This document shows positions 35,860-45,443 of a stretch of DNA of 64,000 bases, in pieces. The DNA lies in NCBI RefSeq assembly GCF_032104385.1, contig NZ_DAMCHJ010000001.1:343218-407217 (forward strand), read 5' to 3'. This DNA is from Tissierella sp032104385. Lineage in GTDB: Bacteria > Bacillota > Clostridia > Tissierellales > Tissierellaceae. Position numbers and translations under genes: made by a program. Each line of letters starts with the position of its first letter. The first letter of the stretch is position 1. The notes below the pieces were generated by a model. The model was not told the DNA's origin. It saw nothing but the letters and a program-made list of their open reading frames with translations, and searched no databases.

Positions 35860-36729
35860 TTAATCCCCATTCTCTAAATAATATAACATTAAAGTAACTG
35901 CAAGTAAATCTGCTGCACCACCTGGACTAATATTTTTTTCTACAAAATCTCTATCCATTTGCTTCACAAATCTTTTCCCTTGTGGTGTTAAATAACCACC
36001 AACCTCTATAGCTTCTTTTGCTTTTTCTTGAGCATACTTGAGAGTCTCCATATTATTCCTGCCTAATATATTACAGTCTTCCGTATTACTTATTAAATGA
36101 AGTAAAACCTGTACTAAAATATGGTTTATATGATATTTGTTCTCCCTCATTAATTCTTTAAAAACAGGTAAAGAATATTTTGTTACTGTGGCAAACCCTG
36201 ACTCTACTTCTCCCCTAATGCCCTTTACTCCATATTTTTTATATAACTGTTCTCCATAGGTTAATTTATCTTTTCGATCAAGATGATATAACTCTTCAGT
36301 TAAATCCTCAGCCATTAATTTTATTAAGGTACATATCTCTCTTGATTCTAAGTACTCAGTGTTTTTCTTTTTAAATAAATTTCCTGCAGCAGTAGCAATT
36401 ATTCCAAGAGAAAATATTAAACCTTTATGTGTATTTACACCATTAGTTGTGTAAAACATCTTTTTTTCTGCTTCTATGCCAATAGGTCTTATATTATTTA
36501 ATAAAAACTTATAATCATCTTCTTCAAATTTCATTCCAGCCATAGAACATTCATAGAAATAAGGTGATAAAACTATACTACTGCTTAAAAATGTAAAAAA
36601 ATCCATATCATTATGAGAACCCGAATTTTCTCTATCTACAAGACCTGGTTTAGGAGTTGCTGATACTTCAAATAACATAGATTTAGTAGCTAATCTACTT
36701 ATATAAATACTAAATTCATGATTAGTCAT
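35860..36729 (-). CDS. citG: triphosphoribosyl-dephospho-CoA synthase CitG
   Basis: The protein is about 289 residues. It makes the citrate lyase prosthetic-group precursor from ATP and dephospho-CoA. Family motifs include EVSATPKPGLVDRENSGSHNDMD, TNGVNTHKG and LSPGGAADLLAVT. The start is placed at 36729, where AAGGAG lies 7 bases upstream; a longer frame to 36774 runs into an inverted repeat. Confidence 0.92.
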   Translation of the reverse strand: MTNHEFSIYISRLATKSMLFEVSATPKPGLVDRENSGSHNDMDFFTFLSSSIVLSPYFYECSMAGMKFEEDDYKFLLNNIRPIGIEAEKKMFYTTNGVNTHKGLIFSLGIIATAAGNLFKKKNTEYLESREICTLIKLMAEDLTEELYHLDRKDKLTYGEQLYKKYGVKGIRGEVESGFATVTKYSLPVFKELMRENKYHINHILVQVLLHLISNTEDCNILGRNNMETLKYAQEKAKEAIEVGGYLTPQGKRFVKQMDRDFVEKNISPGGAADLLAVTLMLYYLENGD

Positions 36730-36756
36730 TTTATGGCTCCTTAATTTAATATAATT

Positions 36757-36782
36757 CTGCCTATATGATTTCATATAGGCAG
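36757..36782 (-). promoter_or_regulatory. intra-operon hairpin between citF and citG
   Basis: CTGCCTATATGA and TCATATAGGCAG are perfect 12-bp arms with a 2-base centre and no T run. It may protect upstream mRNA or lower expression of citG/citX, which are needed only in catalytic amounts. Confidence 0.6.
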
Positions 36783-36801
36783 TTAAGATTCTTACTATAT
36801 A

Positions 36802-38343
36802 TTATTTCACCTGTCTAATTATGTCAATTACAGTTCCATCTCTGTACTGAACAATACCTACTATTTTTTCACCAAATTCAATGGTTTCTGGCTTTCCCGT
36901 TAACTTTTCTGCCATTTTTTGCAGTTCATCTATTGTATATAAAGGTAACTTAGCTTTCCTAAAATTATCTATTAAATCTTGCCTTAGAGGATTTACTGCT
37001 ATTCCATAATCAGTCACAAGTACATCTACAGTTTCCCCAGGTGTAACAACTGTTGTAACTCTGTCTACTACTATAGGTAGTCTCCCTCTAATTAGTGGAG
37101 CTAATATTACAGACATCTTTGCTCCAGCAGCAGTATCTGGATGTCCCCCTGAAGCTTGACTAATTACTCCATCTGATCCAGCAATGACATTTACATTGAA
37201 ATCTGTATCTATTTCTAAAGCTCCAAGCATAACTATATCCAAGTTATTTACTGCTGGTCCTGAGTTATGAGGATTGGCATAAAAAGATGCATCTATTTCA
37301 AAATGCTTTGGATTCTTTCCTATGGACTCCGCAGCAACTAAGTCAAAACATTGAGTATCAAATAACCCTCTAAATAAACCTTCTTCATGTAGTTGGACTA
37401 ATTGAGCTGTAATTCCACCAAGACCAAAGCCTCCTACTATATTTTTTTCTATCATCTTATCTCTTAGCAAGGATGTAACAGCTAAGGAAGCACCTGATGC
37501 CCCTGTTTGATATGAAAAACCGTTTTTAAAATAACCAGATGCTTCAATAGCTTTTACTGCATTTTCAGCAATTAGAATATCTCTTGGATTTTTATCATGC
37601 CTTATTACTCCTGAAACTATACCCTTTGGATTTCCTATTGAATCTACAACAACTACATAATCAACTTGAGTTTGATTAATGCTTGCAGGTAAACAAGGAT
37701 ATTCAACTAAATTATCAGTTATCAAAACTACTTGATCTGCATATTTAGCATCTACCATTGCATATCCCAAGGAGCCACATAAAGATTTACCATTAAATCC
37801 ATTAGCATTTCCATATTCATCACAGGAAGGAGCACCTAAAAAAGCAACATCTATTTTTAATTCTCCAGATTCAATAGCTCTTGCTCTTCCACCATGAGAT
37901 CTGATTATTACTGGATAATCCATTATTCCCTCAGAAATTGCTGTACCAAGAGGCTCTCTAATTCCACTGGATTCAATCTTAGTAATGACTCCATTTTTTA
38001 TATGTTCTATTAATGACCCATGACATGTCCCCAAGGAACTAGGTGCTAATCTTAAATTCTTTATCCCCATCTTTGCAATTACATCTACAACCATATTAAC
38101 TATATAGTCCCCATTTCTAAAATGATGATGAAATGAGATTGTCATACCATCCTTTAATCCTGTAGCCTTCACTGCTTCTTCTATGTTCTTAATTAATTTA
38201 CTTTTATGAGGTAATGGTCTTTTTAACTTGGAACCAGCTTTGATTCCTTCTGGTACAACACTGAATGGCTTTTCATATGGTCTCAAATGCCCAATCCCTT
38301 CAATGTATTCTGGTATATCCCTTCCAACACTGTTTTTAACCAA
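36802..38343 (-). CDS. citF: citrate lyase alpha subunit
   Basis: This subunit is about 513 residues. CitF is the acetyl-ACP:citrate ACP-transferase that exchanges acetate for citrate on the carrier. The typical opening VGRDIPEYIEGIGHLRPY and the CoA-transferase-type GLGGITAQLVQLHEEG are present. The start is TTG at 38343, 9 bases after AGGAGG, and overlaps the citE stop by 8 bases, indicating coupling. Confidence 0.95.
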   Translation of the reverse strand: MVKNSVGRDIPEYIEGIGHLRPYEKPFSVVPEGIKAGSKLKRPLPHKSKLIKNIEEAVKATGLKDGMTISFHHHFRNGDYIVNMVVDVIAKMGIKNLRLAPSSLGTCHGSLIEHIKNGVITKIESSGIREPLGTAISEGIMDYPVIIRSHGGRARAIESGELKIDVAFLGAPSCDEYGNANGFNGKSLCGSLGYAMVDAKYADQVVLITDNLVEYPCLPASINQTQVDYVVVVDSIGNPKGIVSGVIRHDKNPRDILIAENAVKAIEASGYFKNGFSYQTGASGASLAVTSLLRDKMIEKNIVGGFGLGGITAQLVQLHEEGLFRGLFDTQCFDLVAAESIGKNPKHFEIDASFYANPHNSGPAVNNLDIVMLGALEIDTDFNVNVIAGSDGVISQASGGHPDTAAGAKMSVILAPLIRGRLPIVVDRVTTVVTPGETVDVLVTDYGIAVNPLRQDLIDNFRKAKLPLYTIDELQKMAEKLTGKPETIEFGEKIVGIVQYRDGTVIDIIRQVK

Positions 38344-39232
38344 TGAAATCATCCTCCTTATATACACCTGTAGCTTTAGCTAGTTCAATAACCCTATAAG
38401 CTCTATCTACTATTGGTCCGTCAACCATTTTTCCATCAACAGCAATTACTCCCGAACCTTTGCTTTCTGCTTCTTTAATCCCATATAAAACCCTAATTGC
38501 ATGTTGTATTTCTTTTTCTGTAGGTTCATATATTTTATGTGTTAAACCTATTTGTCTAGGATGTATAACTGATTTTCCGTCAAATCCCATCTGTTTAATT
38601 AACTTAACTTCCTCTATAAAACCCTCATCATTATTAACATCTGAATATACAGTATCAAGGGCATATATTCCTGCTGCTCTTGCTGCTAAAAGCAATTGAC
38701 CTCTAGCACTTAATAATTCTACACCACCAGAGGATCTTGTAGTCTTCATATTAGTAACAAAATCTTCTGCCCCAATTGCCATAGCAACTAATCTCTTACT
38801 AGCCGTAGCAATTTTATATGCATTCATTATTCCTAAAGGACTCTCTATTGCGGCCATTAATTTTATTGTTCCCACTTCAATATTTATCTTTTCTTCTATT
38901 TCTGTTATAAGTTTATCAGCTTCAATTACATCTTCAGGTGTATCAGTTTTTGGTAACCTAATAATATCAGGTTTTGCTCTAACCATAGCCTCAAAATCAT
39001 CCCTGCCAAAAGGAGTATCTAAGCCATTTACTCTTACAACAGTTTCAGTGCCTCTATAATCTATTGTTTTTAAAGCATTATATACTAAAAATCTAGCTGA
39101 ATCCTTCTCCTTCAATGAAACTGCATCTTCTAAATCAAACATAATTGAGTCAGAACCATAAATATGTCCATCTGTTATCATTGAAGGATTGTTACCTGGT
39201 ATAAACATCATAGTTCTTCTTAATCTAGCCAT
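38336..39232 (-). CDS. citE: citrate lyase beta subunit
   Basis: This 298-residue TIM barrel of the HpcH/CitE family opens RRTMMFIPGNNP. Metal and substrate residues lie in FDLEDAVSLKEKDSAR, VRVNGLDTPFGRDD and AIGAEDFVTNM. It cleaves citryl-ACP to oxaloacetate and acetyl-ACP. It lies 5 bases after citD. Confidence 0.95.
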   Translation of the reverse strand: MARLRRTMMFIPGNNPSMITDGHIYGSDSIMFDLEDAVSLKEKDSARFLVYNALKTIDYRGTETVVRVNGLDTPFGRDDFEAMVRAKPDIIRLPKTDTPEDVIEADKLITEIEEKINIEVGTIKLMAAIESPLGIMNAYKIATASKRLVAMAIGAEDFVTNMKTTRSSGGVELLSARGQLLLAARAAGIYALDTVYSDVNNDEGFIEEVKLIKQMGFDGKSVIHPRQIGLTHKIYEPTEKEIQHAIRVLYGIKEAESKGSGVIAVDGKMVDGPIVDRAYRVIELAKATGVYKEDDFIG

Positions 39233-39237
39233 CTATA

Positions 39238-39528
39238 TCACTCCCCCCAGTTATAATTTGAACTTCCTGTAGCTCTATATAGAGCAGCTTCTGTTCTTGC
39301 CTTAATAACATAATCTATTGCACCTTTGTCTACAGCATTAACTAATGCATTTTCCACTCCATAACTTTTTATAGTATCCTTAATCACCTTTACAATCTGT
39401 TTTCCGAATTGTTTTTTCACTGAGCTTTGTAATATTACTTCAATACCTTGACTATCTCTTGGCTGAATAGTAATTGTTATATCACTGGATTCCATAGTTC
39501 CAGCAATCCCTACTTTATTAATTTCCAT
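39238..39528 (-). CDS. citD: citrate lyase acyl-carrier protein (gamma)
   Basis: This 96-residue carrier has the modified serine in GTMESSDI (about residue 14). The rest follows the family (NALVNAVDKGAIDYVIKAR), with an RATG stretch near the end. It is the substrate of CitX and CitC. Confidence 0.95.
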   Translation of the reverse strand: MEINKVGIAGTMESSDITITIQPRDSQGIEVILQSSVKKQFGKQIVKVIKDTIKSYGVENALVNAVDKGAIDYVIKARTEAALYRATGSSNYNWGE

Positions 39529-39599
39529 ATGTTGAAACCCCCTTTTTAAATTTATATATATTAAAAAAACTTAAGTTCTCAATTAATTTCAATCTTGGC

Positions 39600-40646
39600 T
39601 TAATGTCTAGAGTTAGTATTTCTAATTTTATCTATTATTGGATTTGCTTCATCAGAAATCAAGTACTCATACGTTGTTGATGGTACAATTTTCTTTATAG
39701 ACTCTAAATCATTATTTTTAATATATTCTCTTACCTTAGAAGCACTTATTACACTTTCGTCTTTCATAATTCTAGGTACTTCTGTAACTTCTATCTCATA
39801 ATTAGGTAATATCCTTTTCATGATTTCATTATATTCTTTAGTTACAAGACAATATGGTTCTTCCCCTATATATCTTCTATTTATTCCGAGAGAAGGAGCA
39901 ATATAAGAAGCAAAGATTTTTAAATCTAATAATGCATGAGTTTTAACAATATCAGATGATTCTTTCATAAAATATGAAGGGAAAGTAGAGTTAGAAATAA
40001 TATAATCCTCACCCTTATGAATAATTATATTAGATAAATGTTTTGTTCCCTCTTTTACTAGATTAAATCGTACACTAGGGGGAAAAAGTGACCTATCCTC
40101 CCAGACTATAAATACATGTACAAGATCACTACTTAAAGATGCCTTTTCTATTAGAAACTGATGCCCTAAAGTAAAAGGATTACAATTCATGACTATAGAT
40201 GAAATGATTTTACCATCTTTTTTATATTTATTAAGTTTTTTTGTATACCTTTTTATCCCTTGGGGGTCATTTTCTAATAAAACTACTTGTTCTTCCACTT
40301 GTGCTATTTCATAAAACCCCATATCCTTAAACATATTAATATTACTTGGTTTTGTAAATATAAATAGATGAGTATTTCCTCTATGATACTCTTCACTTAC
40401 TAATAAAGATACTATCTTATTGGAAAATCCCATTCCAAGATAATCCGTATCTACTGCAATGCATTTTAGTACTCTCCCTGACAGTGAACCTGTGCCGACA
40501 ATCTTATCATCTTCATAAAGAGCTACTGTATATTCTACATCTGTTTCTAGATTAAGACCTTGAGACAATAGAAATTCCTCAACTTGAGCCTTCTCCCTTG
40601 GATTATTCAAATAAATCGTCCTTATATGAATATCTTCGCTTATCAT
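39600..40646 (-). CDS. citC: citrate lyase ligase
   Basis: The 348-residue enzyme has an N-terminal GNAT-like domain (about 1-140) followed by a nucleotidyltransferase domain with NPFTLGHQFLIEKA (HxGH-like) and VISASKVREYI. It acetylates the CitD prosthetic group with ATP and acetate to activate the lyase. It lies between the transporter and citD. Confidence 0.94.
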   Translation of the reverse strand: MISEDIHIRTIYLNNPREKAQVEEFLLSQGLNLETDVEYTVALYEDDKIVGTGSLSGRVLKCIAVDTDYLGMGFSNKIVSLLVSEEYHRGNTHLFIFTKPSNINMFKDMGFYEIAQVEEQVVLLENDPQGIKRYTKKLNKYKKDGKIISSIVMNCNPFTLGHQFLIEKASLSSDLVHVFIVWEDRSLFPPSVRFNLVKEGTKHLSNIIIHKGEDYIISNSTFPSYFMKESSDIVKTHALLDLKIFASYIAPSLGINRRYIGEEPYCLVTKEYNEIMKRILPNYEIEVTEVPRIMKDESVISASKVREYIKNNDLESIKKIVPSTTYEYLISDEANPIIDKIRNTNSRH

Positions 40647-40724
40647 TTTTATAACTCCCCACCATTTATATTAAGGATTGATGCATTGCTTAATTAATTT
40701 AAGCAATGCATCAATTTACTTATT

Positions 40725-42038
40725 CTAAGTAAACATATTAAACACTATAGATGCTATTATAAGCATTATTCCTCCACCAATTCTCGAGGAAATTTGTGCA
40801 AAGGATATTAATTCCATTCTCTTTGCTGCTCCTAATACAGCAATATCTCCAGATCCACCTCTATTAGCCATGCATAATCCTGCAGTTATAGCCGATTCAA
40901 TTGGATAAAAACCTACAAGATATCCAAGTCCTGCTGTACCCAATACTGCTCCTAAAACTATAAATCCTGCTATAATAACATTACTAAAAGTTATTGCAGC
41001 AATTATTTCCCCTAAATCTGTAAAAGTTACACCTACCCCTATCATAATAACCCATAAAAACTTGGATGAGAAGAAGGATTGTAATTTCTTAGTACCTTGC
41101 TTTAATGGCTCTGGTATAAAGTTTAAAATATTAAATAAGGAAACAAATATTACCATATATGCAAAAGCATGAATCTTAACTCCACCTATTGATGGTAATA
41201 TTTTCTTTGCCATTAAATTACCTAATACATAGAAACCAGTTGCTAAAACCAATCCAGCTGCTATTTCTGTAGCTGTTATTTTAAATTCATGGTCTTTATC
41301 TTCTGCATCAAAATTATCTCCCTTTACTAGCTTACCATTTCCAGTTAGTTTAGGTTTTTTCTCCCCTAATTTGTGTAATAATGCTCCAACCATTATACAA
41401 ATAATATTTGCAATAGTTAATATAGGAAATGCAAAAGACAAATATTCCGATGGATCTTTTCCAGTAATAGAAGTGAAAATTTCTGACATAGGAATTGCAC
41501 CTGCTCCAGTTCCTCCACCCATAATTGGTAATACATATTTCATTGATATTTCTGCTGGTGATACTCCAAATAATAATCCACCCATTATTCCGAATATAAA
41601 TGCGCCTACAATACCTGCTAATATGGCTGGAATATAACCAGTTAAAGCTCTCATTAGAAGCTTCCTATTTACAGAAAGAATACTCCCTGTAATAAGAACT
41701 GAAATAAATAAATTAAGAAAGTCTGATTCGTCCATAAAGATCTTAATACTCTCAGCAGCCCTTTCAGGTAATATTCCTGCATAGAGTAAATACGCAGAGC
41801 CTAAAAATGCTAAAATTGCACCGCCACCTACATACTCATTCCAAATAGGGATACGATCTCCTATTTCTCCGAAAATGATTCCTAAGAAAAACATAATTGC
41901 TAATGCACCTGTGATATCTTTGGGCAGTACACCAGTAGCCGCTGCAACCCAAGCTACAATAGCAAATACCAAGAATAACGGTACTGGAATTCCGAACATC
42001 TTAAAGTTTTTAAAGCTTTTTTCATTTACTTTAATCAT
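40725..42038 (-). CDS. 2-hydroxycarboxylate transporter (CitS/CitP family)
   Basis: This symporter of about 437 residues has about eleven membrane helices. Its two reentrant-loop motifs are GGGTGAGAIPMSEI and CMANRGGSGDIAVLGAA, the GGxG pair that defines the 2HCT family. Placement at the head of the citrate lyase genes makes citrate, or malate, the probable substrate, imported with Na+ or exchanged for acetate. The ATG at 42038 follows AAGGGGG; a longer frame would start inside the operator region. Confidence 0.92.
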   Translation of the reverse strand: MIKVNEKSFKNFKMFGIPVPLFLVFAIVAWVAAATGVLPKDITGALAIMFFLGIIFGEIGDRIPIWNEYVGGGAILAFLGSAYLLYAGILPERAAESIKIFMDESDFLNLFISVLITGSILSVNRKLLMRALTGYIPAILAGIVGAFIFGIMGGLLFGVSPAEISMKYVLPIMGGGTGAGAIPMSEIFTSITGKDPSEYLSFAFPILTIANIICIMVGALLHKLGEKKPKLTGNGKLVKGDNFDAEDKDHEFKITATEIAAGLVLATGFYVLGNLMAKKILPSIGGVKIHAFAYMVIFVSLFNILNFIPEPLKQGTKKLQSFFSSKFLWVIMIGVGVTFTDLGEIIAAITFSNVIIAGFIVLGAVLGTAGLGYLVGFYPIESAITAGLCMANRGGSGDIAVLGAAKRMELISFAQISSRIGGGIMLIIASIVFNMFT

Positions 42039-42081
42039 GACCTGACCCCCTTGATTTTTTAGATAATTGGAAATATTATCT

Positions 42082-42120
42082 ATTGTATACAATCATATAC
42101 TATTGTATACAATTTATCAA
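42082..42120 (-). promoter_or_regulatory. citrate operon promoter with twin GntR operators
   Basis: Minus-strand TTGATA (42115-42120) and TATGAT (42092-42097) are 17 bases apart. Two identical palindromes ATTGTATACAAT occupy 42082-42093 and 42102-42113, exactly 20 bp apart. One fills the spacer and the other overlaps the -10 edge. TTGTATACAA is a classical FCD/GntR site, so this is the likely target of the regulator at the operon end. Confidence 0.8.
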
Positions 42121-42146
42121 GAGTTTTTTACATTAAAATTTGTATT

Positions 42147-42191
42147 AAAAAAACCCCACGAAATCACCAATAGAAAGGATTTCACAGGGTT
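42147..42191 (-). terminator. terminator of the mscS-DUF951 transcript
   Basis: AACCCTGTGAAATC pairs imperfectly with GATTTCGTGGGGTT, followed by T7 on the minus strand. It lies about 450 bases past the DUF951 stop. The AT-rich stretch 42192-42643 has no gene that I can support. Confidence 0.7.
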
Positions 42192-42643
42192 ATAGAACCT
42201 ATAATTTTTAAAGTATTTTATAGATTTAAAATATCTATTTTTACATATTACTCATATATTTTTTATATTACCAATAATATTCATTCTATTTATCTCTTTT
42301 TTGCATTTAGATTTATATTTATATTTCTATTAAAATATTCACTATCTATTATAAATAATTACTTTATTAATTTAATCTTTAATAAATCAATAAATTATCT
42401 TTTTCTACTTTTTTCTTAATACTTTTTTTATTTTTACTTTCTAAATTAGAATAAATTATTCTTTACACTAAAAATCACTTCTAATTTATTAAATAGAAAA
42501 TCTGCAAGAATAATATAGTCTCTATTCATATAAAATAAGTTTAATAAACCATTTACTGATAAACAAGGATATCCTTTTAATTAAAAATATAATCCCCAGT
42601 TCTAAATATAGAATGAATATCTATATACTTCTTGTTTAAACAC

Positions 42644-42871
42644 TTAATTTTCTTTACCTTTATGATGAATTATACTAATCCATTTTTCATCGACTAATAT
42701 CTTTCTAATTCTCTTATCAAAGTCTATTCTAGGTATCCAAATTTGTCTGTCACATCCTAAACATTTTATCTTTATATCTGCGCCAGTCCTTAATATTTCC
42801 CATTTATTCTCTCCACAAGGATGCCCCTTCTTTAGAGTTATAATATCCCCAACTTCATAATTTAATATCAT
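42644..42871 (-). CDS. DUF951 family protein
   Basis: This is a 75-residue beta-rich protein: YEVGDIITLKKGHPCGENKW, then IKCLGCDRQIWIPR. The GHPCG and CLGC cysteines look like a small zinc knuckle. DUF951 proteins are widespread in Firmicutes near mscS and replication or translation genes; their function is unknown. It overlaps mscS by 4 bases. Confidence 0.88.
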   Translation of the reverse strand: MILNYEVGDIITLKKGHPCGENKWEILRTGADIKIKCLGCDRQIWIPRIDFDKRIRKILVDEKWISIIHHKGKEN

Positions 42872-43743
42872 TGTTCTTTCCCCCCAAATATTACTCTTTT
42901 TGGATAAGGTATTTCTATATTTTCTCTATCAAAGGCTTCTTTTACCTTTTTCCTGATTTCTCTTTCCACTGCCCACTGCTCCATTGGTTTAGTTTTTGCA
43001 ACTATTGAAATAGATACATCAAAATCTCCTAAATCTGTAACTCCTAATATAGTAGGGCCATCCAGTATATTATCATTACTGGACTTAATTCCTTTACAAA
43101 CTTTTTCTAACACTCTAATAGCATCATCAATGTTTTCTTCATAAGCTATAGATACTTTAACTAATGCCCTCATAGCTCCTCTAGTTTTATTAGTTACAAC
43201 TTGAACTCTTCCATTTGGAATTATATGCAAATCTCCAGAGAAATCTCTTAGTTTTGTAACTCTTAGGCCCAATTCTTCTACAGTGCCTTCTAGAGATTCT
43301 ATTTTTACATAATCTCCCACAGCATATTGATCTTCAAATAAAATAAAAAAACCTGTAATTATATCCTTAACTAAGGACTGAGCACCAAAACCTATGGCAA
43401 GTCCACCTATTCCTGCTGTAGCCAATATGGATGTAGTATTTATATTAAACATATCTAAAATCATTACTATGCCTATAAAATATAAGATATATTTTACAAT
43501 TTTTTTTAATACCTCGCCAATTGTAGTAGCCCTTCTATTATTCACAAAAAAATTCATACCTTTTTTATGCTTTAAAGTTCTATCTATGAGCTTATTAGTT
43601 AAGGAAATAATTACTTTTATAGTTATTACTATTAGTAGTATCTTTAATAGTTTACCTAAAAAATTTAATTCTCCATTATTATTTTTTAGATAATCATCAG
43701 CAAAATACTTAATATTATTTATTATGTTTTCCGTTGTTTCCAT
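42868..43743 (-). CDS. small-conductance mechanosensitive channel (MscS family)
   Basis: The channel is 291 residues, with three membrane helices (about 25-130) whose last is the pore helix GIGGLAIGFGAQSLVKDIITG. The beta domain follows (QYAVGDYVKIESLEGTVEELGLRVTKL). A soluble C-domain extends to IPYPKRV. It opens on hypo-osmotic shock to release solutes, which suits an organism with a BCCT betaine transporter. It is translated with DUF951. Confidence 0.93.
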   Translation of the reverse strand: METTENIINNIKYFADDYLKNNNGELNFLGKLLKILLIVITIKVIISLTNKLIDRTLKHKKGMNFFVNNRRATTIGEVLKKIVKYILYFIGIVMILDMFNINTTSILATAGIGGLAIGFGAQSLVKDIITGFFILFEDQYAVGDYVKIESLEGTVEELGLRVTKLRDFSGDLHIIPNGRVQVVTNKTRGAMRALVKVSIAYEENIDDAIRVLEKVCKGIKSSNDNILDGPTILGVTDLGDFDVSISIVAKTKPMEQWAVEREIRKKVKEAFDRENIEIPYPKRVIFGGKEQ

Positions 43744-43759
43744 AGAATTAACCTCGATA

Positions 43760-44026
43760 TTATCTTAGCTTTTCAGCCTTATTATTTGAACCAGTCTTAG
43801 TATATTTATATATGCTATCTATATTTATTTCATTACTGTCTATTATTTCTTCTACTTTTGGGAGATCATCTAGTGGAAAAATAATTGCTAAACCACAGCT
43901 AACTGTAATTTCTCTAGGTGTGGGTATGGTTCTAAAATTTATCCCTTTTTCCTTAAATACTCCTTCTGCTTGTATAGTATGGTGAGTAGATTTATATGTT
44001 GCTACTCCATAAATCTCTTTATTCAT
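43760..44026 (-). CDS. DUF3343 Se/S-carrier-like protein
   Basis: This 88-residue protein matches the DUF3343 (putative Se/S carrier-like) family. The N-terminal YGVATYKSTHHTIQAEGVFK and the later PREITVSCGLAIIFP, with one conserved cysteine, define the family. It is often found beside yedF and selenium genes, as here (10 bases). A role in delivering selenium or sulfur is suggested by genomic context, not shown. Confidence 0.85.
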   Translation of the reverse strand: MNKEIYGVATYKSTHHTIQAEGVFKEKGINFRTIPTPREITVSCGLAIIFPLDDLPKVEEIIDSNEINIDSIYKYTKTGSNNKAEKLR

Positions 44027-44035
44027 CTTTGTCTC

Positions 44036-44638
44036 CTATCCTATATTTATGGTGTTATTTGCATTTCGCATTTTTTCATATATACTGTACATATTACCTA
44101 TTTCTCCAACTTGAAGTTTATCCTTTATATTATAATAATCTAAACAAGTTCCACAAGAAATAATTTCAACTCCTTCATCTGCCAATGCTTTTAAATCTTC
44201 TAAAACTTCAGAGCCTTCACATGTTAAATAAACTCCTGCATTAAAAAATACCATAGTAGCAGGCCAAGGTGTAGTTTCTTTTACTGTATATATAAAACTC
44301 TTCATTAGAATTTTACCTAATTCTTCTCCTCCTACACCCATTTTATCTGAGCCAATAGCAATAGTTAAATCTTTAAATGTATCTGGAATACATACATTTA
44401 AATTTAATTCTTCTCCTATGCCACCCTTAGTTATATGAATATAATATTCATTTTCTTTACCTTTATCAATTATAAAGCTGTATCCATAGGATGCCGCTAG
44501 TTTTGAGACATTATCCTTAGCTACTTCATTATCAACAATAGTAGTCACTATTCCATTTGTTAAATTATCTAATTCTTTTTTTGTCATTATAACTGGTTTT
44601 GGACATAATTGTCCTCTTGCGTCTACTTCTATTCTCAT
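44036..44638 (-). CDS. yedF: selenium-metabolism protein YedF
   Basis: This is a 200-residue, two-domain protein. The N-terminal TusA-like domain holds the sulfur-carrier motif CPKP (GQLCPKPVIMTKKELD). The DsrE-like C-domain (about 85-200) holds cysteines in YLTCEGSEV and SCGTCLDYY. YedF proteins co-occur with selenocysteine usage, and this window encodes a selenoprotein at 53.0 kb. The motif uses Cys, not Sec. Exact chemistry is unknown. Confidence 0.9.
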   Translation of the reverse strand: MRIEVDARGQLCPKPVIMTKKELDNLTNGIVTTIVDNEVAKDNVSKLAASYGYSFIIDKGKENEYYIHITKGGIGEELNLNVCIPDTFKDLTIAIGSDKMGVGGEELGKILMKSFIYTVKETTPWPATMVFFNAGVYLTCEGSEVLEDLKALADEGVEIISCGTCLDYYNIKDKLQVGEIGNMYSIYEKMRNANNTINIG

Positions 44639-44764
44639 TATTATTCCTCCTATATTTTCAATTAATTATATTATACTAATTTTATATAGCATAGATAAAG
44701 CTATTAATAAATGTTATATATATATATTTAATATAGATATAATTAATAACAAGAAGAAATTCAA

Positions 44765-45394
44765 TTATTTTGAGTCTCTTATTCCATTGGATATTATTTT
44801 AATTCCCAATAATATTATAACAATAGGAATTAAATAAGAAATAAATTTCCAAAGACCTACCCTTAATAAATCCTTTGATCCTACTAGAGATATTGCTGAA
44901 GTAATTAACATTATAATAGATATATTTTTAGGCCAATCTATATCTTCTCTTTTATATCCTATAGTATATATAACAAAGAAAGCAATTGAAAACAGTAAAA
45001 ATCTTATCCAACTTACATCAGCTTTTACTATCTCTTCAATTAGACCATAGAAGCTTATGGCTGATAACAAGGTTCCTAATACTAGAAAACCTTTATTACC
45101 ATGTCTTTTGTACATCACTAAGGATATAATACCAAAAATTAATTGATATATAAAGGATTTTACACTAATAGTTGTAAATAAATACTCATCTATAAGAGCT
45201 ACAGATGATATCCCAAGTAGGAGTAAACCTGCTATTAAATAGACTGTATTTCCACTTTTCAAATCCCATACTATCAGTCCTATTGCTAATATAAATAATA
45301 GCCAATCGAAAGTAAGTACATTTAAATTCATAAGTAAAAACATCAAACCTATAAGTATCAATACTACACCTAAAGAATAGTTTGCTTTTTTCAT
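44765..45394 (-). CDS. multi-pass membrane protein, LiaF/LiaI-like N-terminus
   Basis: This 209-residue protein has about seven short membrane helices. The opening LGVVLILIGLMFLLMNLNVL is the paired-helix pattern of LiaI/LiaF-type envelope-stress proteins (DUF5668). There is no soluble LiaF domain. It follows the beta-propeller lipoprotein-like gene at 49 bases. The role is unknown beyond a possible link to envelope stress. Confidence 0.65.
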   Translation of the reverse strand: MKKANYSLGVVLILIGLMFLLMNLNVLTFDWLLFILAIGLIVWDLKSGNTVYLIAGLLLLGISSVALIDEYLFTTISVKSFIYQLIFGIISLVMYKRHGNKGFLVLGTLLSAISFYGLIEEIVKADVSWIRFLLFSIAFFVIYTIGYKREDIDWPKNISIIMLITSAISLVGSKDLLRVGLWKFISYLIPIVIILLGIKIISNGIRDSK

Positions 45395-45443
45395 ATTTTC
45401 CCTCCTACTTAATTATTTATTACATTAATAGATATACCCATAA

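Noticed and set aside
42192..42643. Hidden gene in the 450-base AT-rich gap
   Set aside because: Stops in every frame and no ribosome site with a usable frame; I see only the long 3' region of the DUF951 transcript.
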